Positions 7,950 through 18,918 of a stretch of 64,000 nucleotides of DNA are shown one piece after another. The DNA is from Methylophilus sp. QUAN (GTDB lineage Bacteria > Pseudomonadota > Gammaproteobacteria > Burkholderiales > Methylophilaceae): contig NZ_JADKYT010000003.1 in assembly GCF_015354445.1 (NCBI RefSeq), positions 533,907-597,906 on the forward strand. The letters are read 5' to 3'. The translations under genes were made by a program, and so were the position numbers. Below the pieces are notes generated by a model. The model made no database searches and was not told where the DNA came from. It saw nothing but the letters and a program-made list of their open reading frames with translations. Every line of letters starts with the position of its first letter. The first letter of the stretch is position 1.

Positions 7950-10900
7950 ATGGACATGCAGTCTGACAACAACGTGATGAGTGCTTCTCAAGATACCGCA
8001 ACCGCTCTGGACGACCAGTTTGGTTTAGCTCCCCAATCTCAGGGTTTATACGACAGACGCCACGAAAAGGATAGCTGTGGCGTTGGCTTTGTGGCCCATA
8101 TCAAAGGCCAAAAGAGCCACGATATCGTCGCCAAGGGCCTGCAACTGCTGGACAACCTGACGCACCGTGGTGCGACCGGTTACGACCCTAAACTGGGTGA
8201 CGGCGCTGGCTTGCTGATGCAAATGCCTGACACCTTCATGCGCGAAGAAGCCGCCAAATTGGGCATGACCTTGCCTGCCGCAGGCCAATACGCCGTGGGC
8301 CAGGCTTTCCTGCCACAAAATGCAGATAACCGCGCCAAATGCGAAGCCATTTTTGCGCAAATCATCGCTGAAGAAAACCAGACCTTGCTGGGCTGGCGCG
8401 ATGTGCCTGTTGACAACAGCAATATCGCTGATGCCGCGCGTGCCGTTGAGCCGGTCATGCGCCAGGTATTTATTGCCAGCACAGCCACTGACAGCACTGT
8501 CTTTGAACGCAAATGCTTCGTGATTCGCAAGCGCATTGAGCATGCGATTCGCGCGCTCAACCTGCAAGACAAAGCACAGTTCTACATGCCTTCATTCTCG
8601 TCCCGCACCATTGTCTACAAAGGCATGTTGCTGGCAAACGAAGTAGGCATTTACTACACAGACCTGAAAGATGCGCGAGTGGTCTCGGCATTAGCCCTGG
8701 TGCACCAGCGTTTTTCTACCAACACCTTCCCAGCCTGGGATCTGGCCCACCCATTCCGCATGATTGCGCACAACGGTGAAATCAACACCGTACAAGGCAA
8801 CGTTAACTGGATGGCGGCACGTCACGAAACCATGAAGTCTGCCGTCTTGGGCGAAGACCTGGAAAAACTGTGGCCATTGATCGCCGAAGGCCAGTCTGAC
8901 TCTGCCTGTTTTGACAACTGCCTGGAACTGCTGGTGGCCGGTGGTTACAGCCTGCCGCACGCGATGATGATGCTGATCCCGGAAGCCTGGGCCGGTAATC
9001 CACTGATGGATGAAGACCGTCGCGCTTTCTACGAATACCACGCTGCGCTGATGGAGCCATGGGATGGCCCGGCTGCCGTGGCGTTCACCGATGGCAAAAT
9101 GATTGGTGCCACCCTGGACCGTAACGGTTTGCGCCCAGCGCGCTACCTGGTCACAGAAGATGACATCGTGATGATGGCATCTGAAATGGGTGTGATCACC
9201 TTCCCACAAGAAAAAATCGTTAAAAAATGGCGCTTGCAGCCAGGCAAAATGTTGCTCATCGACATGGAGCAAGGCCGCATTATTGATGACGAAGAAGTAA
9301 AAACTGAGTTGGCCCAAGCCAAGCCTTACCGTCAATGGATTGAACAAACCCGCTTCCACCTGACCGAGTTGCCAAATGTTGGCAACGGCGAAGTCAGCCT
9401 GAACGCTGACTTGCTGGATACGCAACAAGCCTTCGGTTATTCACAGGAAGACCTGAAGTTTGTGCTGCAACCGATGCTGGACAACGGTGAAGAAGGCTCC
9501 GGCTCCATGGGTAACGACGCGGCATTGCCGGTGTTGTCTAACAAAGCCAAAACCTTGTACAACTACTTCAAGCAGTTGTTCGCACAAGTGACCAACCCGC
9601 CAATCGACCCGATTCGTGAAGAATTGGTGATGTCATTGGTGACGTTTATTGGCCCTAAACCTAACCTGCTGGCGGTTGACGAAACCAACCCACCATTGCG
9701 CCTGGAAAGCAGCCAACCGGTATTAAGCCTGGACGGCCTGGAAAAACTCAAACAAATTGAGTCCCTGACCAAAGGCCAGTTCAAGTCCATCGTGCTGGAC
9801 CTGACTTACGACGCTGCCCAAGGTAAAGCAGGCATGAAACAGGCACTGGACATCCTGCATGACCAGGCCGAAAAAGCCGTGCATGACGGTTACAACGTAT
9901 TAATTCTGTCTGACCGCAGCGTGTCTGCCAGCCGCATCGCGATTCCGGCGCTGCTGGCCTGTTCGGCCACACACGAGTTCCTGGTTAAAGCAGGCTTGCG
10001 CACCAGCACAGGCCTGGTGATTGACACTGGCTCAGCACGTGAAGTACACCACTTTGCCCTGTTGGCAGGTTACGGCGCCGAAGCAGTGTGCCCATGGTTG
10101 GTGTATGAAACCATGAAGACCATGACCAGCGATGTTGAAAAAGCAGGCAAAAACTTCGTCAAAGCGATCGGCAAAGGCTTGTACAAAGTGATGTCCAAAA
10201 TGGGCATCTCGACCTACCAGTCTTACTGTGGCGCACAGATTTTCGAAGCGATCGGCTTGAACAGCCAGTTCGTTAATGACTACTTCACCGGCACAGTGAG
10301 CCAGATTGAAGGTATCGGTCTGGAACAAGTCGCAGAAGAAACCGTACGCTTGCATAGCCAGGCCTTTGGTACCGACCCGGTATTGTCCAACGCACTGGAA
10401 GCCGGCGGCGAATACGCCTTCCGTGTCCGTGGTGAAGAGCACTTGTGGACACCACAGTCCATCAGCAAACTGCAAAATGCGACCCGTACTGGCCAGTATG
10501 ACACTTACAAAGAGTATGCTGCTCTGATTAACGACCAGACCCGCCGTCACATGACCTTGCGCGGCCTGTTCGAAATCAAATCAGCAGGCAAAGCGATTCC
10601 GCTGGATCAAGTGGAGTCTGCCAAAGACATCGTCAAGCGCTTTGCAACTGGCGCCATGTCACTGGGCTCCATCTCTACCGAAGCGCACGCGACTTTAGCG
10701 ATTGCGATGAACCGTATTGGCGGTAAGTCCAACACTGGTGAAGGTGGTGAAGACGTTAAACGTTTTATTCCGGTACAAGTGGATTCCAGCATTGCCAAAG
10801 TGCTGGGTTCTGACCTGATTGAAGCCGACGTAGCCTTGAGGGCTGGCGACTCTATGCGCTCACGCATCAAGCAAGTGGCTTCCGGCCGCTTTGGTGTGAC

Positions 10901-12626
10901 GGCTGAGTACCTGAGCAGCGCCGACCAGATTCAGATCAAGATGGCGCAAGGCGCTAAACCAGGTGAAGGTGGCCAATTACCAGGCCATAAAGTTTCCCCA
11001 TACATTGCGAAATTGCGTTTCTCAGTGCCTGGCGTAGGCTTGATCTCACCACCACCTCACCACGATATTTATTCGATTGAAGATTTGGCGCAGTTGATTC
11101 ATGACCTGAAAAACGCTAATCCAAAAGCGTCTATTTCAGTGAAACTGGTATCAGAAACTGGTATCGGCACGGTGGCTGCTGGCGTGGCCAAAGCCAAGTC
11201 CGACCACATTGTGGTGGCAGGTCATGACGGTGGTACTGGCGCTTCGCCAATTTCATCGATTAAGCATGCCGGCACGCCATGGGAACTCGGCCTGGCCGAA
11301 ACCCAGCAGACCCTGGTATTGAACCAGTTGCGTGGCCGTGTTGTGCTGCAAGTGGATGGCCAGATGAAAACAGGCCGTGACGTATTAATCGGCGCCCTGC
11401 TGGGTGCAGATGAGTTCGGCTTTGCCACCGCACCACTGGTGGTTGAAGGCTGTATCATGATGCGTAAGTGTCACTTGAACACCTGTCCGGTTGGCGTGGC
11501 CACACAAGACCCAGAGCTGCGCAAGAAATTTACTGGCCAGCCAGAGCACGTCGTCAATTACTTCTTCTTCGTTGCTGAAGAAGTGCGTGAATTGATGGCC
11601 AGCATTGGTATTGCCAAGTTTGATGACCTGATCGGTCGTGCAGACTTGCTGGACATGAAAGCCGGTATCGAGCACTGGAAAATCAATGGCCTGGACTTCA
11701 GCAAGGTATTCCACTTGCCAGAAATGCCAGCCAGCGTGTCACGCAAAAACAATGATGTACAAGACCACGGCCTGGTCAAAGCACTGGACAATCAACTGAT
11801 TGAACTGGCAAAACCAGCGTTGGAAAAAGGCGAAAAAGTCAGCATCGCACTGCCTATCGTCAACACTAACCGCACCGTAGGCACCATGTTGTCACACGAA
11901 GTCGCCAGCCGTTATGGTCATGCAGGCTTGCCGGATGACACCATCAGCGTCAAATTTACAGGGACTTCCGGCCAGAGCTTTGCCGCATTCCTGGCCAAAG
12001 GCATCACCTTTGAGCTGACAGGTGAAGGTAACGACTACGTCGGTAAAGGCTTGTGTGGCGGTCGCATCATCATCAAACCACCAGCAACCTTCCGCGGTTT
12101 GTCTTACGAGAACATTATTGTCGGCAACACCGTCATGTACGGTGCAACCACCGGTCAGAGCTTCTTGAGCGGCGTCGCAGGCGAACGTTTCTGCGTACGT
12201 AACTCTGGTGCAACGGCAGTGGTTGAAGGCGTGGGTAACCACGGTTGTGAATACATGACCGGCGGTACTGTGCTGGTCCTGGGTCCGACTGGCCAGAACT
12301 TTGCAGCAGGCATGAGCGGCGGTATTGCCTATGTCTACGACATTGATGGCAAATTTGCCCAACGTTGCAACATGAGCATGGTGTCACTGGACAAAGTGGA
12401 AGCTGCTGAAGCCGATGTTGGTAAAGTGCAGCACATGGGCCAACCTGATGAAGTGATTCTGAAGGGCTTGATTGAGCAGCACCTGGCATTAACAGGCAGC
12501 CCACGCGCCAAAGAGTTGCTGGCCGACTGGCCTGCTTCACGTGCGAAATTCGTTAAAGTATTCCCGAATGAATACAAACGCGCACTGACCGAAATGGCAG
12601 CAGCTTCTGCCAAACAAGCCGCTTAA
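7950..12626 (+). CDS. gltB: Glutamate synthase [NADPH] large subunit
   Basis: 1558 residues from the ATG at 7950; a GTG at 7935 directly after a stop would add five residues. With GltD it converts 2-oxoglutarate plus glutamine to two glutamates, the assimilation half of GS-GOGAT. Order: class II glutamine amidotransferase domain whose mature N-terminus is the Cys in [11 protein letters not shown] (about residue 43, so a propeptide is removed), a central domain, the FMN synthase domain, and the C-terminal beta-helix (GXGXG-type repeats). The 3Fe-4S cysteines are visible as C-x5-C-x4-C in [16 protein letters not shown]. gltD follows 88 bases downstream. Confidence 0.98.
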   Translation: MDMQSDNNVMSASQDTATALDDQFGLAPQSQGLYDRRHEKDSCGVGFVAHIKGQKSHDIVAKGLQLLDNLTHRGATGYDPKLGDGAGLLMQMPDTFMREEAAKLGMTLPAAGQYAVGQAFLPQNADNRAKCEAIFAQIIAEENQTLLGWRDVPVDNSNIADAARAVEPVMRQVFIASTATDSTVFERKCFVIRKRIEHAIRALNLQDKAQFYMPSFSSRTIVYKGMLLANEVGIYYTDLKDARVVSALALVHQRFSTNTFPAWDLAHPFRMIAHNGEINTVQGNVNWMAARHETMKSAVLGEDLEKLWPLIAEGQSDSACFDNCLELLVAGGYSLPHAMMMLIPEAWAGNPLMDEDRRAFYEYHAALMEPWDGPAAVAFTDGKMIGATLDRNGLRPARYLVTEDDIVMMASEMGVITFPQEKIVKKWRLQPGKMLLIDMEQGRIIDDEEVKTELAQAKPYRQWIEQTRFHLTELPNVGNGEVSLNADLLDTQQAFGYSQEDLKFVLQPMLDNGEEGSGSMGNDAALPVLSNKAKTLYNYFKQLFAQVTNPPIDPIREELVMSLVTFIGPKPNLLAVDETNPPLRLESSQPVLSLDGLEKLKQIESLTKGQFKSIVLDLTYDAAQGKAGMKQALDILHDQAEKAVHDGYNVLILSDRSVSASRIAIPALLACSATHEFLVKAGLRTSTGLVIDTGSAREVHHFALLAGYGAEAVCPWLVYETMKTMTSDVEKAGKNFVKAIGKGLYKVMSKMGISTYQSYCGAQIFEAIGLNSQFVNDYFTGTVSQIEGIGLEQVAEETVRLHSQAFGTDPVLSNALEAGGEYAFRVRGEEHLWTPQSISKLQNATRTGQYDTYKEYAALINDQTRRHMTLRGLFEIKSAGKAIPLDQVESAKDIVKRFATGAMSLGSISTEAHATLAIAMNRIGGKSNTGEGGEDVKRFIPVQVDSSIAKVLGSDLIEADVALRAGDSMRSRIKQVASGRFGVTAEYLSSADQIQIKMAQGAKPGEGGQLPGHKVSPYIAKLRFSVPGVGLISPPPHHDIYSIEDLAQLIHDLKNANPKASISVKLVSETGIGTVAAGVAKAKSDHIVVAGHDGGTGASPISSIKHAGTPWELGLAETQQTLVLNQLRGRVVLQVDGQMKTGRDVLIGALLGADEFGFATAPLVVEGCIMMRKCHLNTCPVGVATQDPELRKKFTGQPEHVVNYFFFVAEEVRELMASIGIAKFDDLIGRADLLDMKAGIEHWKINGLDFSKVFHLPEMPASVSRKNNDVQDHGLVKALDNQLIELAKPALEKGEKVSIALPIVNTNRTVGTMLSHEVASRYGHAGLPDDTISVKFTGTSGQSFAAFLAKGITFELTGEGNDYVGKGLCGGRIIIKPPATFRGLSYENIIVGNTVMYGATTGQSFLSGVAGERFCVRNSGATAVVEGVGNHGCEYMTGGTVLVLGPTGQNFAAGMSGGIAYVYDIDGKFAQRCNMSMVSLDKVEAAEADVGKVQHMGQPDEVILKGLIEQHLALTGSPRAKELLADWPASRAKFVKVFPNEYKRALTEMAAASAKQAA

Positions 12627-12645
12627 TCGTTTTTGTTAATTAAAT

Positions 12646-12664
12646 GCCCCGCCTCGCGCGGGGC
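12646..12664 (+). other. GC-rich hairpin between gltB and gltD
   Basis: GCCCCGC-CTCGC-GCGGGGC, a perfect 7-bp stem followed only by CTTATTC. It may partly terminate or set a processing point that lowers gltD relative to gltB, but it lacks the T-run of a full terminator. Confidence 0.55.
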
Positions 12665-12714
12665 CTTATTCAAGGTTGCGTCCATAGCAAGCAACAGGGA
12701 AGAGATGATTTCAC

Positions 12715-14142
12715 ATGGGTAAAGTCACAGGTTTCATGGAATTTGACCGTCTGTCAGAAGAAAATCTGCCGGTCAAAGATCGCGTCAAAAATTACAAAGA
12801 GTTCGTCCTGCATTTGACAGACGACCAGGCCAAACAGCAAGGTGCGCGCTGCATGGATTGCGGCATTCCTTTCTGTACGACCGGCTGTCCAATCAACAAC
12901 ATCATTCCAGACTGGAATGACCTGGTATATCACCAGGACTGGCGCAGTGCGATTGATGTATTGCACTCCACCAACAACTTCCCTGATTTCACCGGCCGCA
13001 TTTGCCCGGCCCCTTGTGAAGCGGCCTGTACCTTGAACATCAACAATGACGCCGTAGGTATCAAATCCATTGAGCACGCCATTATTGATAAAGCCTGGGA
13101 AAACGGCTGGGTCACCCCGCAGATCAACCCGAACAAAACCGGCAAAAATATTGCCGTGGTCGGCTCAGGCCCCGCGGGCCTGGCAGCCGCACAGCAGTTG
13201 GCACGTGCGGGCCACAGCGTCACTGTATTCGAGAAAAATGACCGTATCGGCGGCTTGCTGCGTTACGGCATCCCTGACTTCAAACTGGATAAATCCAACA
13301 TTGACCGTCGCGTTGCACAAATGGAAGCCGAAGGCGTGACTTTCAAAGTCAATCAATACGTCGGTGAGAACGTCAGCGCAGCGGATCTTGAGCGCGACTT
13401 CGATGCCGTGATCCTGGCCGGTGGTGCGGAATTGCCACGCGACCTGCCAGTGCCTGGCCGTGAACTCGATGGCGTGCATTTCGCCATGGACTTTTTGACC
13501 CCAAACAACAAAATGGTGGCCGGTGACACTGTGCCTAACCAGATCAAAGCCACAGGCAAACACGTTGTCGTCATCGGTGGCGGTGACACCGGCTCTGACT
13601 GCGTTGGTACATCTAACCGTCATGGCGCAGTTAGCGTCACTCAATTTGAGTTGATGCCGCAGCCACCAGAAAAAGAAAACAAATCCTTGGTATGGCCAAA
13701 CTGGCCACTGAAAATGCGCACTTCCAGTTCACATGAAGAAGGCGCAGACCGTGACTGGTCTATCACCACCAAAGAACTGATTGGCGAGAACGGCAAACTG
13801 ACCGCGCTCAAAGGCGCACGCGTCGAGTGGAAAGACGGCAAAATGGTAGAAGTGCCAGACTCCGAATTCACCATCAAGGCTGACCTGGTATTTTTGGCCA
13901 TGGGCTTTGTCTCACCGATACAAAAAGTGCTGGATGCATTTGGTGTAGAGAAAGACAACCGCGGCAATGCCAAAGCCACCACTGATGGCGAAGGCTGCTA
14001 CAAAACCAGCAAAGCCAAGGTGTTTGCTGCTGGCGATATCCGCCGCGGCCAATCCCTGGTGGTATGGGCAATCCGTGAAGGCCGCCAGTGCGCTCGTGAA
14101 GTAGATGCGTTCCTGATGGGTAGTTCTACCCTGCCACGCTAA
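12715..14142 (+). CDS. gltD: Glutamate synthase small subunit
   Basis: 475 residues. It supplies electrons from NADPH through FAD and two 4Fe-4S clusters to GltB. The N-terminal cluster cysteines are clear ([16 protein letters not shown] and [17 protein letters not shown]). The FAD motif [19 protein letters not shown] is near residue 150 and the NADPH motif [12 protein letters not shown] near residue 285. GAGA AG-type purines (GGGAAGAGATG) upstream give a plausible ribosome binding site. A strong terminator follows at 14163-14193, closing the gltBD operon. Confidence 0.98.
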   Translation: MGKVTGFMEFDRLSEENLPVKDRVKNYKEFVLHLTDDQAKQQGARCMDCGIPFCTTGCPINNIIPDWNDLVYHQDWRSAIDVLHSTNNFPDFTGRICPAPCEAACTLNINNDAVGIKSIEHAIIDKAWENGWVTPQINPNKTGKNIAVVGSGPAGLAAAQQLARAGHSVTVFEKNDRIGGLLRYGIPDFKLDKSNIDRRVAQMEAEGVTFKVNQYVGENVSAADLERDFDAVILAGGAELPRDLPVPGRELDGVHFAMDFLTPNNKMVAGDTVPNQIKATGKHVVVIGGGDTGSDCVGTSNRHGAVSVTQFELMPQPPEKENKSLVWPNWPLKMRTSSSHEEGADRDWSITTKELIGENGKLTALKGARVEWKDGKMVEVPDSEFTIKADLVFLAMGFVSPIQKVLDAFGVEKDNRGNAKATTDGEGCYKTSKAKVFAAGDIRRGQSLVVWAIREGRQCAREVDAFLMGSSTLPR

Positions 14143-14162
14143 TACAGCCCAATGGCAAATCC

Positions 14163-14193
14163 AAAAACGCCGATGACCTTCATCGGCGTTTTT
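14163..14193. terminator. gltBD terminator
   Basis: AAAAACGCCGATGA and TCATCGGCGTTTTT pair perfectly around a 3-base loop (CCT), ending in a T-run. It starts 21 bases after the gltD stop. Confidence 0.92.
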
Positions 14194-14314
14194 ATTTGTC
14201 ATAACACAAAAAAACCACATTCTTTCAGGTGAAACATCAGCTTGGCCTTTATAATCATGCTTTTACATTTTGTTGACCTGCCTGTGCCTCATTAGGCAAT
14301 CACCATTAAATCAA

Positions 14315-15379
14315 ATGACTCAACTGCAAAACGACACCTTTTTGCGCGCACTCATGCGCCAACCTACTGAATACACCCCGGTCTGGATGATGCGCCAGGC
14401 TGGGCGCTACCTGCCAGAATACCGCGAAAGCCGCAAAACAGCAGGTAGCTTTATGCAACTGTGCCAAAGCCCGTCTTTTGCAACAGAAGTGACTTTGCAG
14501 CCACTGGACCGTTATCCACAACTGGATGCGGCCATTCTGTTTAGCGACATTCTGACCGTGCCTGATGCCATGGGATTAGGCTTGTATTTTGAAGAAGGTG
14601 AAGGCCCGAAATTTGAGCGTACCTTGCAAGCTGAGGAAGACATCCTCAAGCTGGAAGTGCCTGACATGGCCAAACTGCAATATGTGTTTGACGCTGTCAG
14701 CAGCATCCGCAAAGCGTTGAATGGTCGTGTGCCATTGATCGGCTTTTCCGGCAGCCCGTGGACACTGGCCACCTATATGGTCGAAGGCAAAGGCGGCACC
14801 GACTTTCTGAATACCAAGAAAATGGGCTACGCCAGACCAGAGTTGTTGCATCGCATTCTGGAAATCACGTCACAAACCGTGATTCAATACCTGAATGCGC
14901 AAATTGCTGCAGGCGCCCAGGCGGTGATGATTTTTGACTCCTGGGGCGGCGCACTGTCGCATGACGCTTATATCGAATTTTCGCTGAATTATATGCAGAA
15001 AATCGTCGCTGGACTGACAAAAACAGCGGAAGGTAAAACAGTGCCCAGCATCGTCTTCACCAAAGGCGGTGGTTTGTGGCTGGAACAACAAGCGGCGATT
15101 GGTGCAGACGCATTAGGCCTGGACTGGACCGTCGACCTCGCGCAAGCACGCCAACGCGTAGGCAGCCAAGTTGCCCTGCAAGGCAATATGGACCCAGCCA
15201 TTCTGCTAAGCTCACCAGCCGCGATCGAAAAAGAAGTTGCCCGCATCCTGGCCAGCTATGGTAATGGTCATGGCCACGTCTTCAACCTAGGCCATGGCAT
15301 CACGCAATGGACGCCGCCTGAACATGCAGCCTGCATGCTGGAAACCTTGCGTAAACTGAGTCCGCAATACCATCGTTAA
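14315..15379 (+). CDS. hemE: Uroporphyrinogen decarboxylase
   Basis: 354 residues from the ATG at 14315, the normal family start ([20 protein letters not shown]); an upstream in-frame ATG at 14270 would add 15 unconserved residues. The enzyme removes four carboxyl groups from uroporphyrinogen III to give coproporphyrinogen III. It needs no cofactor. Family signatures are [18 protein letters not shown], the catalytic-Asp loop [16 protein letters not shown] and [16 protein letters not shown]. It is flanked by terminators on both sides, so it is probably a single-gene unit. Confidence 0.98.
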   Translation: MTQLQNDTFLRALMRQPTEYTPVWMMRQAGRYLPEYRESRKTAGSFMQLCQSPSFATEVTLQPLDRYPQLDAAILFSDILTVPDAMGLGLYFEEGEGPKFERTLQAEEDILKLEVPDMAKLQYVFDAVSSIRKALNGRVPLIGFSGSPWTLATYMVEGKGGTDFLNTKKMGYARPELLHRILEITSQTVIQYLNAQIAAGAQAVMIFDSWGGALSHDAYIEFSLNYMQKIVAGLTKTAEGKTVPSIVFTKGGGLWLEQQAAIGADALGLDWTVDLAQARQRVGSQVALQGNMDPAILLSSPAAIEKEVARILASYGNGHGHVFNLGHGITQWTPPEHAACMLETLRKLSPQYHR

Positions 15380-15385
15380 TACAAC

Positions 15386-15410
15386 TAAGGGCTGCGTCAA
15401 GCAGCCCTTA
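15386..15410. terminator. Hairpin between convergent hemE and the glycosyltransferase gene
   Basis: TAAGGGCTGC-GTCAA-GCAGCCCTTA, a perfect 10-bp stem 6 bases after the hemE stop. The T-run is short, but placement between two convergent genes fits a shared terminator. Confidence 0.75.
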
Positions 15411-15429
15411 ATACTTACATCCTTAACAC

Positions 15430-16992
15430 TTACATCTTAGTGCAAGCACTCTCAATCTGTGCCGGACTGATGCGCCATAAATAGTGATCACGTACCCTGG
15501 CTTGCGGCGCGATATTGGCCAGTAACGGCAGATGTGCCGCGCTTCCAGGATCGCCCGCGACCCAGAGTGACTGACTCGCCTGCAAATGGCATATTTGCTG
15601 TGCCAATTGCTGGTCGTTCAACAAGTTTTCTGCAGCTACCTGTGGGTTAAAGCGCTTGGCCTCAAGCAATTCTTTTTCCCAACTGTCATCTAACACCTCG
15701 CGCGCAGCCGCCGTCCAATCAGCCACGACCCAGGCCGGTGCGGACAAATGCAAATAAAACGGCAAGTCAAACTGATATTTACCCAGCATCACTAACTGAT
15801 CGTTTGCATGGGCGAGCGATTGCACTTGCATGGCCAATTGATAAGAGGCAACTCTTTTTGCATGCTGAATCACCGTCATAATTGCGATCACACAGGCCAC
15901 AATGGCCACAGCCAGCGTCAGCCACAAACTACGACGCTTGAATACCGGGTCCTGGCAGGCCTGTACCATCAATAACGCAGTGAGAGTAGCCAACGCAGGT
16001 AGCACCGGCATGATATAGCCCAGGGGCTTGGATACCGGAATAGAAAAGAACAACAGAATAAAACCCAGCCAGCACAGCATGAGCAAGCCCACGTCACGTT
16101 GCACAGGTGTCCACATCCTAAGCGCCTGCCTACGGAATCTGAGCAACCATAATGACGAAGGTAATGTGAGCAACAAGAGTGCCGGGAAATAAAACCAGAA
16201 CGGCTCCTGATTGTTAAAATTTGATCCGGCAAAACGCTGAAAATGATGATGGATGAAAAAGTAATCCAAAAAGCCTTTGAATTGGGACTCCATCAACACA
16301 AACCAGGGGCTGACCAGCAATAAAAACACCGCCACTGCTGGCCACCAGAAAAAATGCTTGATATAAGCTAACCGTCCACTTGCCAGCAACCAGCAAAAAA
16401 TAACGGCCGCAGGCAATACAACGCCGATCAAACCTTTGGCGAGTATTCCTCCCACCGCAAAAAACATGGTCAACATTAAATGGTGTTCCGCTGGTCGCTC
16501 CCTGTCTATGCTCCAGACAAACTCTGCTGCAGACAGGATGGTGAGCGAAATCATACATGCGACCAGCATATCCAGATTGGCAAACTGCGCACTGGCAAAA
16601 AAGAATGGTTGTGTGACCAGCACCACGAAAGCCATCACCGCCGTTCTTTTATTTAAATACAGGAACAAGAACCTGAACAATGCGATGGCCATCACTATTG
16701 AAGATAACAGCGGCGCGACACGACTACAGAGGAGATGAGGGCCGCAGACGTTGAGGCTGGCGGCAGTCAACCAGTAAAACAGCGGCGGTTTATGAAAATA
16801 AGGCAACCCATCCAGATGTGGCACTAACCAGTCACCAGAAGTTAGCATTTCCCAGGCAATACCTACATAGCGCCCTTCATCCGGCAAAGCAAGCGGCCTA
16901 AACACAGCGGCGACGCCTAACCAAAGAATTGTAACTCCCAACCAGACCAGGTGACTGGAACTGCCCCACTGTTTTAACCGACCTTGCGACAT
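15430..16992 (-). CDS. ArnT-like / PMT-family membrane glycosyltransferase
   Basis: 520 residues with 10 or more hydrophobic segments in the first ~400 and a soluble C-terminal domain. The first periplasmic loop holds the catalytic acidic motif (LALPDEGRYVGIAWEM) and the family motif DGLPYFHKPPLFYW. This matches GT-83 enzymes such as ArnT, which move a sugar from undecaprenyl phosphate to lipid A or other envelope targets in the periplasm. No aminoarabinose synthesis genes are present, so the donor sugar is unknown. Its upstream region has the same paired TGCA dyads as the 22-kb locus, linking it to the eptA and hemolysin-like operons. Confidence 0.82.
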   Translation of the reverse strand: MSQGRLKQWGSSSHLVWLGVTILWLGVAAVFRPLALPDEGRYVGIAWEMLTSGDWLVPHLDGLPYFHKPPLFYWLTAASLNVCGPHLLCSRVAPLLSSIVMAIALFRFLFLYLNKRTAVMAFVVLVTQPFFFASAQFANLDMLVACMISLTILSAAEFVWSIDRERPAEHHLMLTMFFAVGGILAKGLIGVVLPAAVIFCWLLASGRLAYIKHFFWWPAVAVFLLLVSPWFVLMESQFKGFLDYFFIHHHFQRFAGSNFNNQEPFWFYFPALLLLTLPSSLWLLRFRRQALRMWTPVQRDVGLLMLCWLGFILLFFSIPVSKPLGYIMPVLPALATLTALLMVQACQDPVFKRRSLWLTLAVAIVACVIAIMTVIQHAKRVASYQLAMQVQSLAHANDQLVMLGKYQFDLPFYLHLSAPAWVVADWTAAAREVLDDSWEKELLEAKRFNPQVAAENLLNDQQLAQQICHLQASQSLWVAGDPGSAAHLPLLANIAPQARVRDHYLWRISPAQIESACTKM

Positions 16993-17122
16993 GCCTACCC
17001 GCTTTTTTAATTGATTGATCCCTGTTTGCTGACGGCTAAAGCGCTCCCTATTCGCTGGAAGTCAATCGCATTTAAGTCAACAATAGCAACCATTTAGCAA
17101 ACGGCATGCCGACAAAATAATT

Positions 17123-17218
17123 ATTAATAATCAGACAGTTAAAATAAAAACAAGAATAATCTCTGCATCTTTTGCAGACCACTAATGCCTTTAATCAGTG
17201 GCCAATGCATTTTTTGCA
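17123..17218 (-). promoter_or_regulatory. Paired TGCA-N5-TGCA dyads and promoter block upstream of the glycosyltransferase
   Basis: Distal dyad TGCA-N5-TGCA at 17206-17218, proximal dyad TCTGCA-N5-TGCAGA at 17162-17178; centres are 42 bp apart. On the minus strand they are followed by TAACTGT (17135-17141 complement) and TGATTATTA, which could hold a -10 (TATTAA). A CCACT/AGTGG pair (17179-17201) sits between the dyads. The same arrangement occurs at 22661-22757. TGCA-N5-TGCA also fits the T-N11-A form of LysR-type sites. Confidence 0.6.
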
Positions 17219-17252
17219 GAGCTTACGGGGTTATTCGTGAATAACAGAGACA

Positions 17253-17278
17253 AAAAAGCCTGCAATCGCAGGCTTTTT
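17253..17278. terminator. Terminator of the cytochrome b561 gene
   Basis: AAAAAGCCTGC-AATC-GCAGGCTTTTT, perfect, with runs on both sides. It starts 15 bases beyond the cytochrome b561 stop codon. Confidence 0.92.
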
Positions 17279-17292
17279 ATTAACAGGCAGAT

Positions 17293-17889
17293 TTACTTTA
17301 AAGACATGCGTGACATGGTCTCATCTTTATCAATCAACTTATGCTTAAGCGCACCAAGCACATGCACGATAAACACAACCAGCAGAATATTGGCAAATAG
17401 CTCGTGAGACTCTTTGAACGCATCGCGCAAGTCTGCATTATCCAGACCACCGAACACCTCCAGCCCAAACCACTTCAAGCCAAATTTGCTATACAGCGTC
17501 ATCAGCACGCCGCTTAAAGGCAAAGCAACCATCAGTAAGTAAAGCAAATGATGTGCACCGGTCGCCACTTTACGCTCCAGTGCAGAATAGCTGGCCAGCA
17601 TGGCAGGCGGTGTGTGGCTGATGCGCCAGTAGACCCGGAACAGGATCAGCCACAACAAGGTAAATCCAAGTGACTTGTGCAAATTGAAATACAAGGTTCT
17701 GGCGCTGGCAGGCTCGTCCATCTGCCAGGTGTAAATCCCTAGGTCGAACAAGTCAAAAGCGGTTTGCTTTGGGCCATCCTTGGGCAATTCGCCCATGTAC
17801 CAGCCAAGGGCAAACATGGCAATGATCGCCAACCCGATCAGCCAATGCAAAATAACGGCAACTTTGGTATATCGTTGCGTGGAACTCAT
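17293..17889 (-). CDS. Cytochrome b561 family membrane protein
   Basis: 198 residues with four transmembrane helices. Histidines suited to two b-haems are H15 (ILHWLIG), H71 (NLHKSLGF), H113/H114 (GAHHLLYL) and those in helix 4 near ESHELF and IVHVLGALKH. This di-haem family passes electrons between quinol and periplasmic partners; in methylotrophs and alcohol oxidisers it is often encoded near PQQ-linked enzymes. It is divergent from the metallo-hydrolase gene with 66 bases between, suggesting related use. GGAGAA lies just upstream of the start codon. Confidence 0.88.
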   Translation of the reverse strand: MSSTQRYTKVAVILHWLIGLAIIAMFALGWYMGELPKDGPKQTAFDLFDLGIYTWQMDEPASARTLYFNLHKSLGFTLLWLILFRVYWRISHTPPAMLASYSALERKVATGAHHLLYLLMVALPLSGVLMTLYSKFGLKWFGLEVFGGLDNADLRDAFKESHELFANILLVVFIVHVLGALKHKLIDKDETMSRMSLK

Positions 17890-17910
17890 GTTTTCTCCTT
17901 GAAATTACGT

Positions 17911-17924
17911 GTGACAGCAGTCAC
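17911..17924. promoter_or_regulatory. Inverted repeat in the cytochrome b561 / metallo-hydrolase divergent promoter
   Basis: GTGAC-AGCA-GTCAC, perfect 5-bp arms, lies in the middle of the 66-base divergent gap. CATCAT and ATGATG arms flank the region to its right. It could serve a regulator of both genes. Confidence 0.4.
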
Positions 17925-17955
17925 TTTGTCATCATGAATGATTTGATTATGATGT

Positions 17956-18909
17956 ATGAAACATTCATGGGCAGTCGTCATGTTATCAAAAATAAAGCTA
18001 TTGTGTGCCGGTGTTACATTCGGTTTTGTAACGTTTTGTAGTCATGTGCAGGCAGACAGTTTCGAGTTGAAGAAAGTTGCTGACGGCGTGTATGTGCATC
18101 ATGGTAAACATCTGGATATCGACGACGGCTATCAGGGCGACATTTGCAACCTGGGCGTGGTGGTTGGTAGCGAAGCCATTGCCGTGATTGACAGCGGTGG
18201 CAGCAAACACACCGGTGAGCAATTATTGCAGGCAATCAAAACCATTAGTCCGCTACCAATACGCTATGTGATCAACACGCATGTGCACCCTGACCACACG
18301 TATGGCAATGCGGCCTTCCAAAATGGCGTCACCCACTTTGTCGGCCACGAAAAACTGGCGAATACCATGCTGCTACGCAAAGAACAGTATGAAAAACTCA
18401 ATGCGCGACTGCTCGGTGAGGCAGGTAAAGCCAGCACAACCATTCCACCGGATACCATGGTGCACGATCAATTGACGCTGGATTTAGGAGGCCGCAGCTT
18501 GCAATTGCAAGCACAAACCGTTGCCCACACGCACACCGACTTAACCGTACTCGACACTAAAACCAATACCCTGTTTACCGGTGACCTGCTATTTGCCCAA
18601 CGCACCCCGGTAGTGGAAGGCGATCTCAAGCGCCTGATCGCAGCACTCGAACAGATTAACCAGTCACATTACGCCCTCATCGTCCCCGGACATGGCTTGG
18701 AAAGCAATGACCAGCCAACCATGCTTGGTAATGAACTCAGGTATCTCAATTTACTGCTGGCTGACATCCGCACCAGTATCAAAAAAGGCATTAGCATGGA
18801 GCAGACCATGGACACCGCCGCCGCCAGCGAGCGCGACAATTGGCAATTATTCGACATTGCCAACCGACGCAATGTGAATGTGATCTACCCGCAACTGGAA
18901 TGGGAATAA
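17956..18909 (+). CDS. Metallo-beta-lactamase-fold hydrolase, quinoprotein relay type
   Basis: 317 residues; a later ATG at 17980 (MLSKIKLLCAG) gives the tidier signal peptide, which ends near HVQA. The zinc motif NTHVHPDHTYGNAAF gives H109, H111, D113 and H114; further ligands are in TVAHTHTD, TGDLLF and VPGHG. The sequence fits the SoxH-like 'quinoprotein relay system zinc metallohydrolase' families that accompany PQQ-dependent dehydrogenases. Its reaction is not established. No PQQ dehydrogenase or cytochrome c partner lies next to it; the divergent cytochrome b561 is the only redox neighbour. Its stop is 9 bases from the convergent SDR stop. Confidence 0.8.
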   Translation: MKHSWAVVMLSKIKLLCAGVTFGFVTFCSHVQADSFELKKVADGVYVHHGKHLDIDDGYQGDICNLGVVVGSEAIAVIDSGGSKHTGEQLLQAIKTISPLPIRYVINTHVHPDHTYGNAAFQNGVTHFVGHEKLANTMLLRKEQYEKLNARLLGEAGKASTTIPPDTMVHDQLTLDLGGRSLQLQAQTVAHTHTDLTVLDTKTNTLFTGDLLFAQRTPVVEGDLKRLIAALEQINQSHYALIVPGHGLESNDQPTMLGNELRYLNLLLADIRTSIKKGISMEQTMDTAAASERDNWQLFDIANRRNVNVIYPQLEWE

Positions 18910-18918
18910 GCAAGCCAG

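Noticed and set aside
7942..7960. Sigma-54-like GG/GC pair with correct spacing at the gltB start (TGGCAATGGACATGCA)
   Set aside because: It overlaps the start codons, matches only the GG and GC positions, and a better sigma-70 promoter lies upstream.
8691..9428. 245-residue minus-strand reading frame inside gltB
   Set aside because: Antisense to a conserved gltB segment and without recognisable domains.
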